Shown: piece by piece, positions 1 to 7,116 of the stretch | Layout of the letters: the number at the start of each line of letters is the position of its first letter | Position numbering within the stretch: the first letter of the stretch is position 1 | From: CAYMSF01 sp964392985 | GTDB lineage: Bacteria > Verrucomicrobiota > Lentisphaeria > Victivallales > Victivallaceae | Direction of reading: 5' to 3' | Assembly (NCBI GenBank): GCA_964392985.1 | Contig: CAYMSF010000119.1 | Coordinates: forward strand, 1-9,125 | DNA: 9,125 nt | Notes under the pieces: model-generated | Databases searched by the model: none | What the model was told of the DNA's origin: nothing | Seen by the model: the letters and a program-made list of their open reading frames with translations, nothing else | Translations under genes and position numbers: made by a program

Positions 1-152
1 AATTCCCAGATCGGATGTCTTTCCCCGGAAGCACAGCGCGGACAATTCTTGTTCCGGCATTTTTGTTTATACTCCCGCACCGAACCCTTGGCCGCAGGCC
101 ATAGTTCAGACACCGCAGACAAAAATTTTGCTCTCGCCGCAGATTCACTCAT
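1..152 (-). CDS. DUF6788-like small Cys-containing protein, 5' end only (partial)
   Basis: This leftward reading frame starts at ATG 152-150 and stays open to the window edge, giving 50 N-terminal residues. An AGGGGG Shine-Dalgarno sequence (complement of 159-164) lies 6 bases before the start, which supports a real gene. The visible protein begins MSESAARAKFLSAV and continues into a GSVREYKQKC segment followed by a C-x4-C-x2-C arrangement (Cys32, Cys37, Cys40) and a GERHP motif. The order 'GS-xx-EY-xx-KC-xxx-NC-x-RC-xx-GERH' resembles, from memory, the DUF6788 family: small proteins with a Cys/His-rich motif, often seen near transposase genes. The function is unknown, and metal or nucleic-acid binding would be only a guess. 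It is divergent from the glycan cluster and not obviously related to it. The 3' part is missing, so family and length cannot be confirmed. Confidence 0.55.
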   Translation of the reverse strand, partial: MSESAARAKFLSAVSELWPAAKGSVREYKQKCRNKNCPRCASGERHPIWE

Positions 153-179
153 CTTTGACCCCCTGAAATTTAATATTTG

Positions 180-203
180 TGCTTGTCCGAATTCGGACAA
201 GCA
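180..203. promoter_or_regulatory. Perfect 24-bp palindrome, candidate operator
   Basis: Each half reads TGCTTGTCCGAA toward the centre, and the other half is its exact complement, giving 12 + 12 bases with no spacer and an EcoRI-type GAATTC core. It lies between the leftward start codon (152) and a candidate leftward -10 element (205-210). That is the expected place for an autoregulatory operator that blocks the DUF6788-like gene. A DNA palindrome without a loop suits a dimeric protein site better than an RNA hairpin. It has no U-tract on either side, so it is not a typical terminator. The cognate regulator is unknown. Confidence 0.5.
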
Positions 204-204
204 T

Positions 205-232
205 AATATAGAATGAAAATTCATATAAACAA
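205..232 (-). promoter_or_regulatory. Candidate leftward promoter
   Basis: Read on the minus strand, TTGTTT (complement of 227-232) is followed after 16 bases by TATATT (complement of 205-210). Predicted transcription would start about where the 24-bp palindrome begins and run into the DUF6788-like gene. Both boxes deviate from consensus and the region is AT-rich, so chance matches are possible. Confidence 0.35.
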
Positions 233-330
233 ATAGAATTTTAAATTTTATGCGGATATTTTGAGAGGCCGTAAAGACTGAGCCATTACCTTTATTCTCA
301 TTCTTTTTTGCTGAATTTTTATTTGAAGTG

Positions 331-359
331 TTGACATCTTTAATATTTAGCACTATAAT
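331..359 (+). promoter_or_regulatory. Perfect-consensus sigma70-type promoter of the glycan cluster
   Basis: TTGACA (331-336) and TATAAT (354-359) are separated by exactly 17 bases, which is the full bacterial housekeeping consensus. Transcription should start near 365-367, giving a leader of about 83 bases before the pilin-like gene at 449. No other convincing promoter is visible before 4663, so this one probably drives at least the first three genes. A promoter this strong would usually be held down by a repressor, and a matching inverted repeat sits just downstream. Confidence 0.75.
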
Positions 360-368
360 CATACCAAT

Positions 369-380
369 GAAACGTGTTTC
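369..380. promoter_or_regulatory. Candidate LacI/GalR-type operator over the transcription start
   Basis: GAAACGTGTTTC is an inverted repeat with perfect GAAAC/GTTTC arms around a GT centre. It resembles the GAAACG.TTTC class of sites used by LacI/GalR-family regulators. It begins 10 bases after the -10 box, covering roughly +4 to +15, where a bound repressor would block initiation. No regulator gene is present in the window, so the assignment rests on motif shape and position only. Confidence 0.4.
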
Positions 381-448
381 TTTGATAAAGCATAATGGAG
401 CTTTGTAAAAAAGTATCATCCTTAATTTAAAGTAAAGGGGGGGCGGCG

Positions 449-1237
449 ATGAAATGGTCAACGAATAGAAATGTCCGGGTAGAAAAACAATTTATCCGTC
501 ACTGTTGTAACGTTACAATCGTAAATTTCACACTCATAGAACTCCTGGTGGTGATCGCGATCATCGCAATTTTGGCGTCCATGCTGCTGCCGGCGCTCAG
601 CAAGGCACGGGACAAAAGCAAGGCTATAAAATGCATGTCCAACCTTAAGGCGATTGGCTACGGACTTCAAACGTATTCAGCAAATTTTGATGGTTTCTAC
701 CCGAAGACCAGCTATACCTTAAACGGCAGCGGCACATCGTTGCTGAATAATTATAACTGGTGGGGTGCCCACGCCATGCTTTACCTGGGCATGATCAAAG
801 AGAACACGGCAAACAAATCCTGGAAACCCGCCAAGGGCGTTTTCGCTTGTCCATCCAATATTAATGTTGGAGCCAACAACGGATGCGGAACCAACTATGC
901 CTACAATGACGACATTTCATTTACCTCAGCGGCTACATCCGGCCTGGGGAAGCCTGACAGTTGGAAACGTTACCAGACTTCAATTCCAGTCGCGGTGGAC
1001 GCGGGAAACTACATTGGTAGTGGCAGCCCGACAACTCCTTACCCCTTTAACTCGTGGTCTTTCGGTTATGGTGCCGAAGACATTAATGCGGGCTATATAC
1101 ACGCTACCAAACTGAACGCGGTTTTTCTGGACGGACATGTTGGCGCGGGTACTCCACGTATTGGCTTTTATCCATTTAAAGTTCCTATTGAATATCTTCC
1201 GCGCTATCTTAAGGCCCTGGGCAAGTGGAATAAATAA
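449..1237 (+). CDS. Pilin-like H-X9-DG protein (prepilin-type N-terminal domain)
   Basis: This 262-residue protein belongs to the prepilin-type cleavage/methylation group with the processing-associated H-X9-DG C-terminal motif. A basic 26-residue leader precedes the hydrophobic pilin helix (residues 27 to about 50, starting FTLIELLVVIAIIAILASML). Glu31 is the pilin Glu5 equivalent. The next stretch (LPALSKARDKSKAIKCMSNL) is the usual amphipathic continuation. The H-X9-DG motif is exact: His218, then Asp228-Gly229. The middle is rich in Asn, Gly, Ser and aromatic residues, as in exposed beta-rich domains. The residue before the predicted cleavage is Asn26, not the classical Gly. The start is supported by AAAGGGGGGG at 434-443, with the ATG five bases later, and no other Met occurs before the pilin helix. 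These proteins are numerous in Lentisphaerota; they are thought to be exported to the envelope, but their role is not established. As first gene of a glycosidase cluster, a role at the surface or in substrate handling is plausible (inference). Confidence 0.88.
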   Translation: MKWSTNRNVRVEKQFIRHCCNVTIVNFTLIELLVVIAIIAILASMLLPALSKARDKSKAIKCMSNLKAIGYGLQTYSANFDGFYPKTSYTLNGSGTSLLNNYNWWGAHAMLYLGMIKENTANKSWKPAKGVFACPSNINVGANNGCGTNYAYNDDISFTSAATSGLGKPDSWKRYQTSIPVAVDAGNYIGSGSPTTPYPFNSWSFGYGAEDINAGYIHATKLNAVFLDGHVGAGTPRIGFYPFKVPIEYLPRYLKALGKWNK

Positions 1238-1306
1238 TAATTTCTCTATAAAGCGAATCTGGAACAAGTTATTCAGGATAATTATACCAAACGGAGATTA
1301 ACATTG

Positions 1307-2941
1307 ATGCTTGATATTTGTAAAAAAACAGGCACCGCTATTTATATTGCGGTTGCCTTCGGGGGGGCAGTATTGTCCGCTGGATCCGAAATTACCATCA
1401 ACCCGCAGCAACAGCAAAGTTTCACCGGACGGGATGATCTGGCGCAACTGAAGCATTTGGCTCTGGCGGTAGGATGGGAATTTGTTCAGACATCTGACAC
1501 TGTGGCGCAACTGAAGAACCTGGGTATCAGAAAAATCCGCTGTATCAATGTCGAAGGGTTATCTGGCGATTTTGATAAAGACGGTAACTACATAATCGAT
1601 ACCAGCAAGCCGTCACGTCTGGATGCTCATTTGAAAACTTGCGCTGAACTTGGTGCGGTTCCGCATATCATCATCGGCCAGAACATGCCTAAAACGCTGC
1701 AAATCAAGGCGGAAATCCAAGACGATGGTGTTTCACTCATGGGTGGCGGAAAAAAAAGCCTGGTTTGCGGCCCTTCCGATTACCGCCTTTACCGCAATTA
1801 CTGGGCAGCTTATTTCGAATATGTGATGGTTACCAAAGGATTTAAGAACGCAGTGTTCGAAGTTTTTAACGAGCCGGATATCAGCGCGGTGACATGCCCG
1901 GCTCCGCCAACTCCGGAGCGCGGTTCGGCGGCGTTATACGAAATAACGTTTAATCTTTACACTCATGTTGTAGCCGCCGCCGAACAGTTCGAGCAAAAAC
2001 ATTCCGGTGCGAAAGTGACGATTGGCGGTCCTGCGCTGGCCTGGGCGTATACTTTCCGTTTCGGTTCGTTCAATTGGTGCGAACGCTTCGTCCGTGACTG
2101 TGCGGAGAAAAAGATCCGGCTGAATTTTATCGGGGTGCATGCTTACGGCAACATCTCATCGATCAACGGCGAATATAAATCAACTTATCCGTCTTTTGTC
2201 GAGATGCTGAATTCATTGAAAAAAGTACGTGATCAATATCTGCCTGGAACTCCGATCCAGATTAATGAATGGGGCCCAAGTTATCATACCAGCAACACCG
2301 ACAAAGCACTGGTCAATGCCGATAATATCGGTGCCGCCTGGTCGATTGAGTTCCTCAAAACCATGCTGGAAAACGGAATTGATGATGCGATATTCCTGGT
2401 AACCGACGATCTGACCGGGGTGGAAAACGGGAAAAAAGTCAATATATGGGGATGGCCCAGCCTGATGGTCAACCCTCAGATATTCGGCTACCCCTATCCC
2501 AAAGCAATCTGCAATCTGTTCGAAATGATCGCGGCCATGAATGGCAAACGAATTGAATCAACCCGTAACGGCAATATCAATTCATTTGCAACGGCAGACC
2601 CGAAGAAGAAAAAGATTCAGGTGATAGTCTGGAACTTTGCGGCACGACTGCCGGAATCAAATGTTCCGGTAGATTTTTCGATTCGTGAGCATGTACCGAT
2701 TAAAATCAGAAATGCCGACGTATTCTTCGGCAGCAATAAAATAAAAGTCTCGCGGAAGCTGATCAGCGAAACTAACAGCAACGCTCTCTACTGGTTCAAA
2801 AAAGGCGAAAAACTAACGCCTGACAATACTGGATTGAAAACGGTTGACCAGGGCGAGTATCAGATAATCAACGGCGAAGTGAGCGCGGGATGCGATATGC
2901 CCCCTTCATCGGTGGCCATGATTGAAATTGAAGGGATATGA
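1307..2941 (+). CDS. Secreted clan GH-A glycoside hydrolase, GH39-like
   Basis: This 544-residue retaining glycosidase most resembles GH39 (beta-xylosidase/iduronidase-type), with uncertain family membership. A Sec signal peptide (Lys6-Lys7, hydrophobic residues 10-23, probable cleavage after Ala25 in VLSAG) sends it out of the cytoplasm. A (beta/alpha)8 barrel follows, to about residue 400. The acid/base candidate is Glu189 in EVFNEPD, the asparagine-glutamate pair after strand 4 that is typical of clan GH-A. The nucleophile candidate is Glu321 in QINEWG at the end of strand 7. The last 120 or so residues look like the beta-sandwich that caps GH39 enzymes. ATG 1307 is preferred over the adjacent TTG 1304 because ACGGAG (1291-1296) gives usable spacing and ATG is the stronger start. 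It lies 69 bases after the pilin-like gene with no terminator between, and overlaps the esterase start, so they form one transcription unit. The substrate cannot be read from sequence; xylosides are a guess from the family. Confidence 0.75.
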   Translation: MLDICKKTGTAIYIAVAFGGAVLSAGSEITINPQQQQSFTGRDDLAQLKHLALAVGWEFVQTSDTVAQLKNLGIRKIRCINVEGLSGDFDKDGNYIIDTSKPSRLDAHLKTCAELGAVPHIIIGQNMPKTLQIKAEIQDDGVSLMGGGKKSLVCGPSDYRLYRNYWAAYFEYVMVTKGFKNAVFEVFNEPDISAVTCPAPPTPERGSAALYEITFNLYTHVVAAAEQFEQKHSGAKVTIGGPALAWAYTFRFGSFNWCERFVRDCAEKKIRLNFIGVHAYGNISSINGEYKSTYPSFVEMLNSLKKVRDQYLPGTPIQINEWGPSYHTSNTDKALVNADNIGAAWSIEFLKTMLENGIDDAIFLVTDDLTGVENGKKVNIWGWPSLMVNPQIFGYPYPKAICNLFEMIAAMNGKRIESTRNGNINSFATADPKKKKIQVIVWNFAARLPESNVPVDFSIREHVPIKIRNADVFFGSNKIKVSRKLISETNSNALYWFKKGEKLTPDNTGLKTVDQGEYQIINGEVSAGCDMPPSSVAMIEIEGI

Positions 2942-4662
2942 TGAAAATAGAAAAAGTAGTATTGCTTTTGCTGTGGATCGTATTCTGCGGCAGCTCTCTG
3001 GTTGCAATGGATTTGTTTCATGCCGAAAACAATAATGATCTGTCGCTGGACGGAAAATTGCTGGAAGAAAAATCGGATGGGAAACTTACCTTTAAAAGAT
3101 TTTTTTTCACCAGCCAGAGAGATGGCGGTGAGACCTTTCGGATTTATGCGGTTTATGCCACTCCGGCAAAACCGGGTAAATATCCTGCAATACTGCATAT
3201 TCACGGCGGTGGACAGACCGCTGACCAGGAACTGGTCAAACGCTGGGCGGCGCGCGGTTACGCCTGTCTCAGTTTCGATTGGACTGGCAACCCGGAAAGG
3301 AAATTTACCGGGAAGCGTGAATTCAGCAGTTTCGGACAAATGACTGAACTGAAATCTGACGATGCCGTGTTCCCCGAAGCAATTGAGACCAGCCGGGTCC
3401 ATCAGGTCCAGGTTGCGGCGCGACGGGCTTTGCTCTGGTTGTCAGAACAGCCTGAAGTCGATTTCGAACGACTCGGCGTGACCGGCATCTCCTGGGGTGG
3501 CTTCAATGTACTTCTGCTGGGCGAGACCGTACCGGGCATCAAAGCAGTTGTCGATATTTACGGCACAGGCTATTTCGATCGCCCTTACTGTCTGACCGGA
3601 CCGCTGGTTTTCCGTTCTCCGGCATCACAACAGGCGTGGTTGTCCGCATACGATCCCAGTATCAGGATTAAAGAGATGAAAGTTCCGGTACTGCTGCTCT
3701 CCGGTTCCAATGATATGTTCTTCCCGTTGAAACAACTCATGCAGACATTTGAGAGTCTACCGACTGCCAAACGGCTGATTCTTGTTCCAAACGTCAATCA
3801 CAGCCTGTCGATGGATTTCATCGAATGTCAGGCGCAAATCTGGTTTGACCATTATCTGAAACAACAGCCGCCTGATCTGCCTGAAATCGCCACATCTACC
3901 GTCAGCGCTCAGACTATCAAAGGCCGCATCGAACTTAACGGACAACGCTTGAAAAGTGTGTCTGTAAACTATACATGGAGCAAAGAACCGCTCCAGTCAG
4001 GAGTCAAAAGTCTGTGGCAAACCCGGCGAGCTGAACTGCTGAAAGACAATTTCATGGCGGAACTGCCGCAAATCGCTCCAGATAAAGAGCTGCAATGGCT
4101 TAATTATTACCTATATGTCGTCACCGAGTCTGGTGCGGCGTGCTCATCTAAGGTCAATTCGGTTAAAATAGAAACCGTTGCCGCGCCAGTTGAAAATACC
4201 GTTGCCGATGTAAACAACTACTTTGCTGATTCATCGCTGGAAAAACAGAACAACCGTGGGTTTTCCGGTAAAGTTTTTTTCAATTATACCGGAGAATACG
4301 TTTATGACAATTCCGGCAAGTATGCCCGTACCGGCAAGGCGGCAGTCCATCTTTCCGGTAAAAATCAGTTAATGATGGAAGCTAAAGAAATTAAACCGGG
4401 AGCAACCTATGTTCTGTCTGCCTGGTTTAAAGGAGCGGAAAGCACCAGTACGGCCAATCTGCGCATCAACTGGTTGAAATCCGGCAAATTCATCAAGACC
4501 GATCTGTTCATGGGTAAGGCTGGAGCTGACGCTTATCAGCAACAGACTCTTAAATCCACAGCACCGGAAGGCGCGACTACCGCCATTCTATTTTTCAGCG
4601 CCAACGATGCCTGGATTGATGATCTGAGCTTTGCTCCGGTATCTGCTGAAAACGGTAAATAA
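2941..4662 (+). CDS. Secreted alpha/beta-hydrolase (acetyl-xylan-esterase/peptidase S9-like) with C-terminal carbohydrate-binding-like domain
   Basis: This 573-residue exported esterase candidate begins with a signal peptide (residues 1-22, MKIEKVVLLLLW..., cleavage probably after LVA). The alpha/beta-hydrolase fold spans about 60-310. The oxyanion HGGG is at 88-91, the nucleophile is Ser184 in GISWGG, the acid is Asp258 in SGSNDMFFP, and the base is His287 in NVNHS. The spacing matches the acetyl-xylan esterase, dienelactone hydrolase and prolyl-oligopeptidase-like group. Residues 310-415 form a linker or small beta-domain. Residues about 424-570 resemble a CBM4/9-type jelly roll, with a TYVLSAWFKG strand and a final WIDDLSF. 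The likely role is removing acetyl or other ester groups from a polysaccharide so the neighbouring glycosidases can act; this is inferred from context. TGATG joins it to the glycosidase stop. An upstream ATG at 2938 is possible, but AAGGGA (2931-2936) is only one base from it and four from ATG 2941. A peptidase role cannot be excluded. Confidence 0.75.
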   Translation: MKIEKVVLLLLWIVFCGSSLVAMDLFHAENNNDLSLDGKLLEEKSDGKLTFKRFFFTSQRDGGETFRIYAVYATPAKPGKYPAILHIHGGGQTADQELVKRWAARGYACLSFDWTGNPERKFTGKREFSSFGQMTELKSDDAVFPEAIETSRVHQVQVAARRALLWLSEQPEVDFERLGVTGISWGGFNVLLLGETVPGIKAVVDIYGTGYFDRPYCLTGPLVFRSPASQQAWLSAYDPSIRIKEMKVPVLLLSGSNDMFFPLKQLMQTFESLPTAKRLILVPNVNHSLSMDFIECQAQIWFDHYLKQQPPDLPEIATSTVSAQTIKGRIELNGQRLKSVSVNYTWSKEPLQSGVKSLWQTRRAELLKDNFMAELPQIAPDKELQWLNYYLYVVTESGAACSSKVNSVKIETVAAPVENTVADVNNYFADSSLEKQNNRGFSGKVFFNYTGEYVYDNSGKYARTGKAAVHLSGKNQLMMEAKEIKPGATYVLSAWFKGAESTSTANLRINWLKSGKFIKTDLFMGKAGADAYQQQTLKSTAPEGATTAILFFSANDAWIDDLSFAPVSAENGK

Positions 4663-4743
4663 AAAATTATAAATCAGGACTAAAACATTTTGTTTTCGTC
4701 AAACTATAAAATTAAACATTTTAATTCTTAAAATGAGACAAAA

Positions 4744-7056
4744 ATGACAATATTAGATAAGACACATTGGTTCAGTAACGCCAGATTCGGCATATTCGTC
4801 CATTGGGGCCTCTACTCGATCTGGGGGCGGGGGGAATGGGTTATGTTCAATGAAAAAATCCAAAAGCAGGAATATAATCTGCTTGCCGATCAGTTCCGCC
4901 CGGATAAATTTAATGCCGACGACTGGGCCGCGCTTGCCGTAAGGGCAGGTGCGAAATATATGGTGCTTACCACGCGGCATCATGACGGATTCGCGCTTTA
5001 CGACAGCCGGGCAAGTACATTTAATTCGGTAAAAACCGGAGCAAAGCGTGATTTCGTCCGGGAATTTGTTGATTCCTGCCGCAAATACGGACTCAAAGTC
5101 GGCTTGTACCATTCGGTAATGAGCTGGCAATATCCTGCAATTATTACCGGACCTTCAGCCGATCCGGAAGGCTGGGATGCAATGGTTGAGGAATCTCATG
5201 CCCAGGTTCGTGAACTCATGAGCAATTACGGCAGAATAGACATGCTCTGGTATGACGGCGCTGTCGTCCCTGGAATTCAGGACGATGGCATGCAGGCAAA
5301 ATACTGGCGTTCCAGGGAACTGAATGCTATGGCGCGAAGCCTTCAGCCTGACATCCTGATCAACAATCGCTCCGGACTTCCAGAAGATTTTGTCACGCCC
5401 GAACAGCACGCGACTGCTCCTGCTGCCGGACAGCCCTGGGAAGCATGTATGACGCTTAATCAAAGTTGGGGTTACAATCCGTCGGATTTAAATTTTAAAA
5501 CGCCGAGGGAGGTTGTGGACTGCCTGATATATACTGCGCGTTTCGGAGGGAATCTCCTGCTTAATGTCGGTCCCCGGGCGGATGGATCCATTCAGCCGGA
5601 ATTTTTAAAATGTCTTGAGGCAACCGGCGACTGGCTTAAAATTAACGGCGAAGCTGTTTATAAGGTTCAACGCAATGCATACAGTGAGGCGAATCACGCC
5701 TGTGGTCCGGTAACATGCAATGGCGGAAAAGCATTTTTCTTCATTTCCGGCAACCCTGGAAAAACTGTCAGGATTGATGGCATCAACGCCGGAGATATCG
5801 AAGCCAGCATCCTTGGCTGCGATTCAGGGCTGGAGATTAAAACAGAATCCAATATGACAATTGACGTGAGCGGCTTGCCGGAAGTTGCTCCCGACCAACT
5901 TCCAATTGTTCTTGCTATAAAATCCGGAACTTTCGGCATTCCAGCCTCAGCGCTCGGACATGCTCCGGCCAGCATCCGTATGGAACCGGGAGAATCGCCG
6001 GTGCTCGGCGAAGACGGCGACCGCTTTTCTCCGCCGGAACCTCCTGTTATCAATGATCAGCAGTTAAAAACTGTCTTCGCTGATGCCATAAACATTATCA
6101 GCACTGAATCATCCAAATGGTGTCCGGGCTGGACTGGTCGCATGGTGTTTTCAATGCCGGCAGATCAAATTCCGGTTCTCAACATTGAAGTGCCGGTAGA
6201 CGGGGTTTACGATATCACGATCGGCCTGATTGCTCGAAAATTAACCCCCATTGAAATATGTCTTGACGGAACCGTGATTAAACCTGCGCGCTATCTGCGC
6301 TATGGTGCGTGCCCTGATACAATAATTCTGGAGAACCAATATCTTTCGCATGGTCACCATGATCTGTCTGTCAGCACCTCCTTTGAACTGGGTATTTACG
6401 CTCTAAAAATTACACCGCACTGGCTGCCGGTTCCTTCAGAAAATTGGTGGACAATCGGGCCTTTCCCGACGGCATTCGGACCGCAGTCATCCGTCTGCGA
6501 AGTTAGCAAGGCAATGGCAACTGTTTTTCCCCCTGAAAATGAAGACTCCCATCACGCGAAAACTTATCCGGGGATCGGTGGAGATGAAGTCGTGTGGAGT
6601 CATTCAAACATTCGCGAAGGTGAACATTCAGATTTCGGAGTTGATTTCCCATATCGCTGTGATTCCAGACACAGCGGTATCTGCTACGCGAAAACTACCA
6701 TTATAAGTCCGGAAGAACGCAGAGCTACTCTCCTTATTGGCTGTGACTGGTGGGCCAATGCCTGGGTTAACGGCAATCCAGTATACAGTAATCGTGCTGC
6801 AGCTGAAAGCGCCGTGGATGGCGCTCAATTCAGCGGCTGGAAGCCTGCTCCCTCTGAAATATGGCTTAAGCAGGGAACCAATACCCTGTTAATCAAATGT
6901 CATCGCGGCAGTGTAGCCAACTGGTTTACCTGCCGGATCAATGATATGCCGGATGTGAAGATCACGGGGGAATGCAATTACGGTATTCGGCGGAAGTACA
7001 CGCGGCGATCAAATACGCCGGAGATGGTGTTTGACGCCGGATATTTCCGGCCTTAA
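4744..7056 (+). CDS. GH29 alpha-L-fucosidase, cytoplasmic, with long C-terminal extension
   Basis: This 770-residue enzyme is predicted to hydrolyse terminal alpha-L-fucose by a retaining mechanism. The GH29 barrel starts almost at the N-terminus and contains the hallmark ARFGIFVHWGLYS (His20-Trp21), TTRHHDGFALYDS (His79-His80-Asp81), and MLWYDGA with Asp171 as the predicted nucleophile. Glu220 in TPEQH is a possible acid/base residue, less certain because that position varies in GH29. WEACMTLNQSWGYN and GGNLLLNVGPRADG complete the family signature, ending near residue 300. A beta-sandwich follows (about 315-400). Two further regions, about 440-555 and 560-750, look beta-rich; the second begins at WLPVP and contains WWTIGPFP and may be a galactose-binding-like fold. 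Typical GH29 proteins are 400-500 residues. No signal peptide is visible, so it probably acts on imported oligosaccharides. It follows the esterase by 81 AT-rich bases with only a weak GAGA Shine-Dalgarno sequence (4735-4738). Confidence 0.9.
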   Translation: MTILDKTHWFSNARFGIFVHWGLYSIWGRGEWVMFNEKIQKQEYNLLADQFRPDKFNADDWAALAVRAGAKYMVLTTRHHDGFALYDSRASTFNSVKTGAKRDFVREFVDSCRKYGLKVGLYHSVMSWQYPAIITGPSADPEGWDAMVEESHAQVRELMSNYGRIDMLWYDGAVVPGIQDDGMQAKYWRSRELNAMARSLQPDILINNRSGLPEDFVTPEQHATAPAAGQPWEACMTLNQSWGYNPSDLNFKTPREVVDCLIYTARFGGNLLLNVGPRADGSIQPEFLKCLEATGDWLKINGEAVYKVQRNAYSEANHACGPVTCNGGKAFFFISGNPGKTVRIDGINAGDIEASILGCDSGLEIKTESNMTIDVSGLPEVAPDQLPIVLAIKSGTFGIPASALGHAPASIRMEPGESPVLGEDGDRFSPPEPPVINDQQLKTVFADAINIISTESSKWCPGWTGRMVFSMPADQIPVLNIEVPVDGVYDITIGLIARKLTPIEICLDGTVIKPARYLRYGACPDTIILENQYLSHGHHDLSVSTSFELGIYALKITPHWLPVPSENWWTIGPFPTAFGPQSSVCEVSKAMATVFPPENEDSHHAKTYPGIGGDEVVWSHSNIREGEHSDFGVDFPYRCDSRHSGICYAKTTIISPEERRATLLIGCDWWANAWVNGNPVYSNRAAAESAVDGAQFSGWKPAPSEIWLKQGTNTLLIKCHRGSVANWFTCRINDMPDVKITGECNYGIRRKYTRRSNTPEMVFDAGYFRP
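7036..7051 (+). terminator. Weak GC-rich stem-loop at the fucosidase 3' end
   Basis: GCCGGA and TCCGGC form a 6-bp perfect stem with a 4-base loop (TATT). It ends three bases before the stop codon of the fucosidase gene. The following sequence is AT-rich (CTTAATATTTAG) but lacks a real run of T. It may slow or attenuate transcription, or merely stabilise the mRNA; a full terminator is doubtful. Confidence 0.25.
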
Positions 7057-7116
7057 TATTTAGCAATAGACATAGACAAACTAAACTATATTTATCCTGA
7101 TGAGAGGGAAGCAACT

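Noticed and set aside
214..225. ATGAA-AA-TTCAT short inverted repeat
   Set aside because: Five-base arms in AT-rich sequence are expected by chance, and it falls inside the spacer of the candidate leftward promoter.
2860..3402. 180-residue minus-strand frame opposite the start of the esterase gene
   Set aside because: It lies wholly antisense to the end of the glycosidase and the start of the esterase, both of which show clear motifs and signal peptides. It has no recognisable domain.
4682..4696. AAAACA-TTT-TGTTTT inverted repeat between the esterase and fucosidase genes
   Set aside because: It is composed only of A/T-rich runs in an A/T-rich gap, with no GC stem and no clear promoter or terminator context. 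Chance is a sufficient explanation.
4753..5130. 125-residue minus-strand frame opposite the fucosidase N-terminus
   Set aside because: It mirrors the best-conserved part of the GH29 barrel, and its residues are explained as a shadow of that gene.
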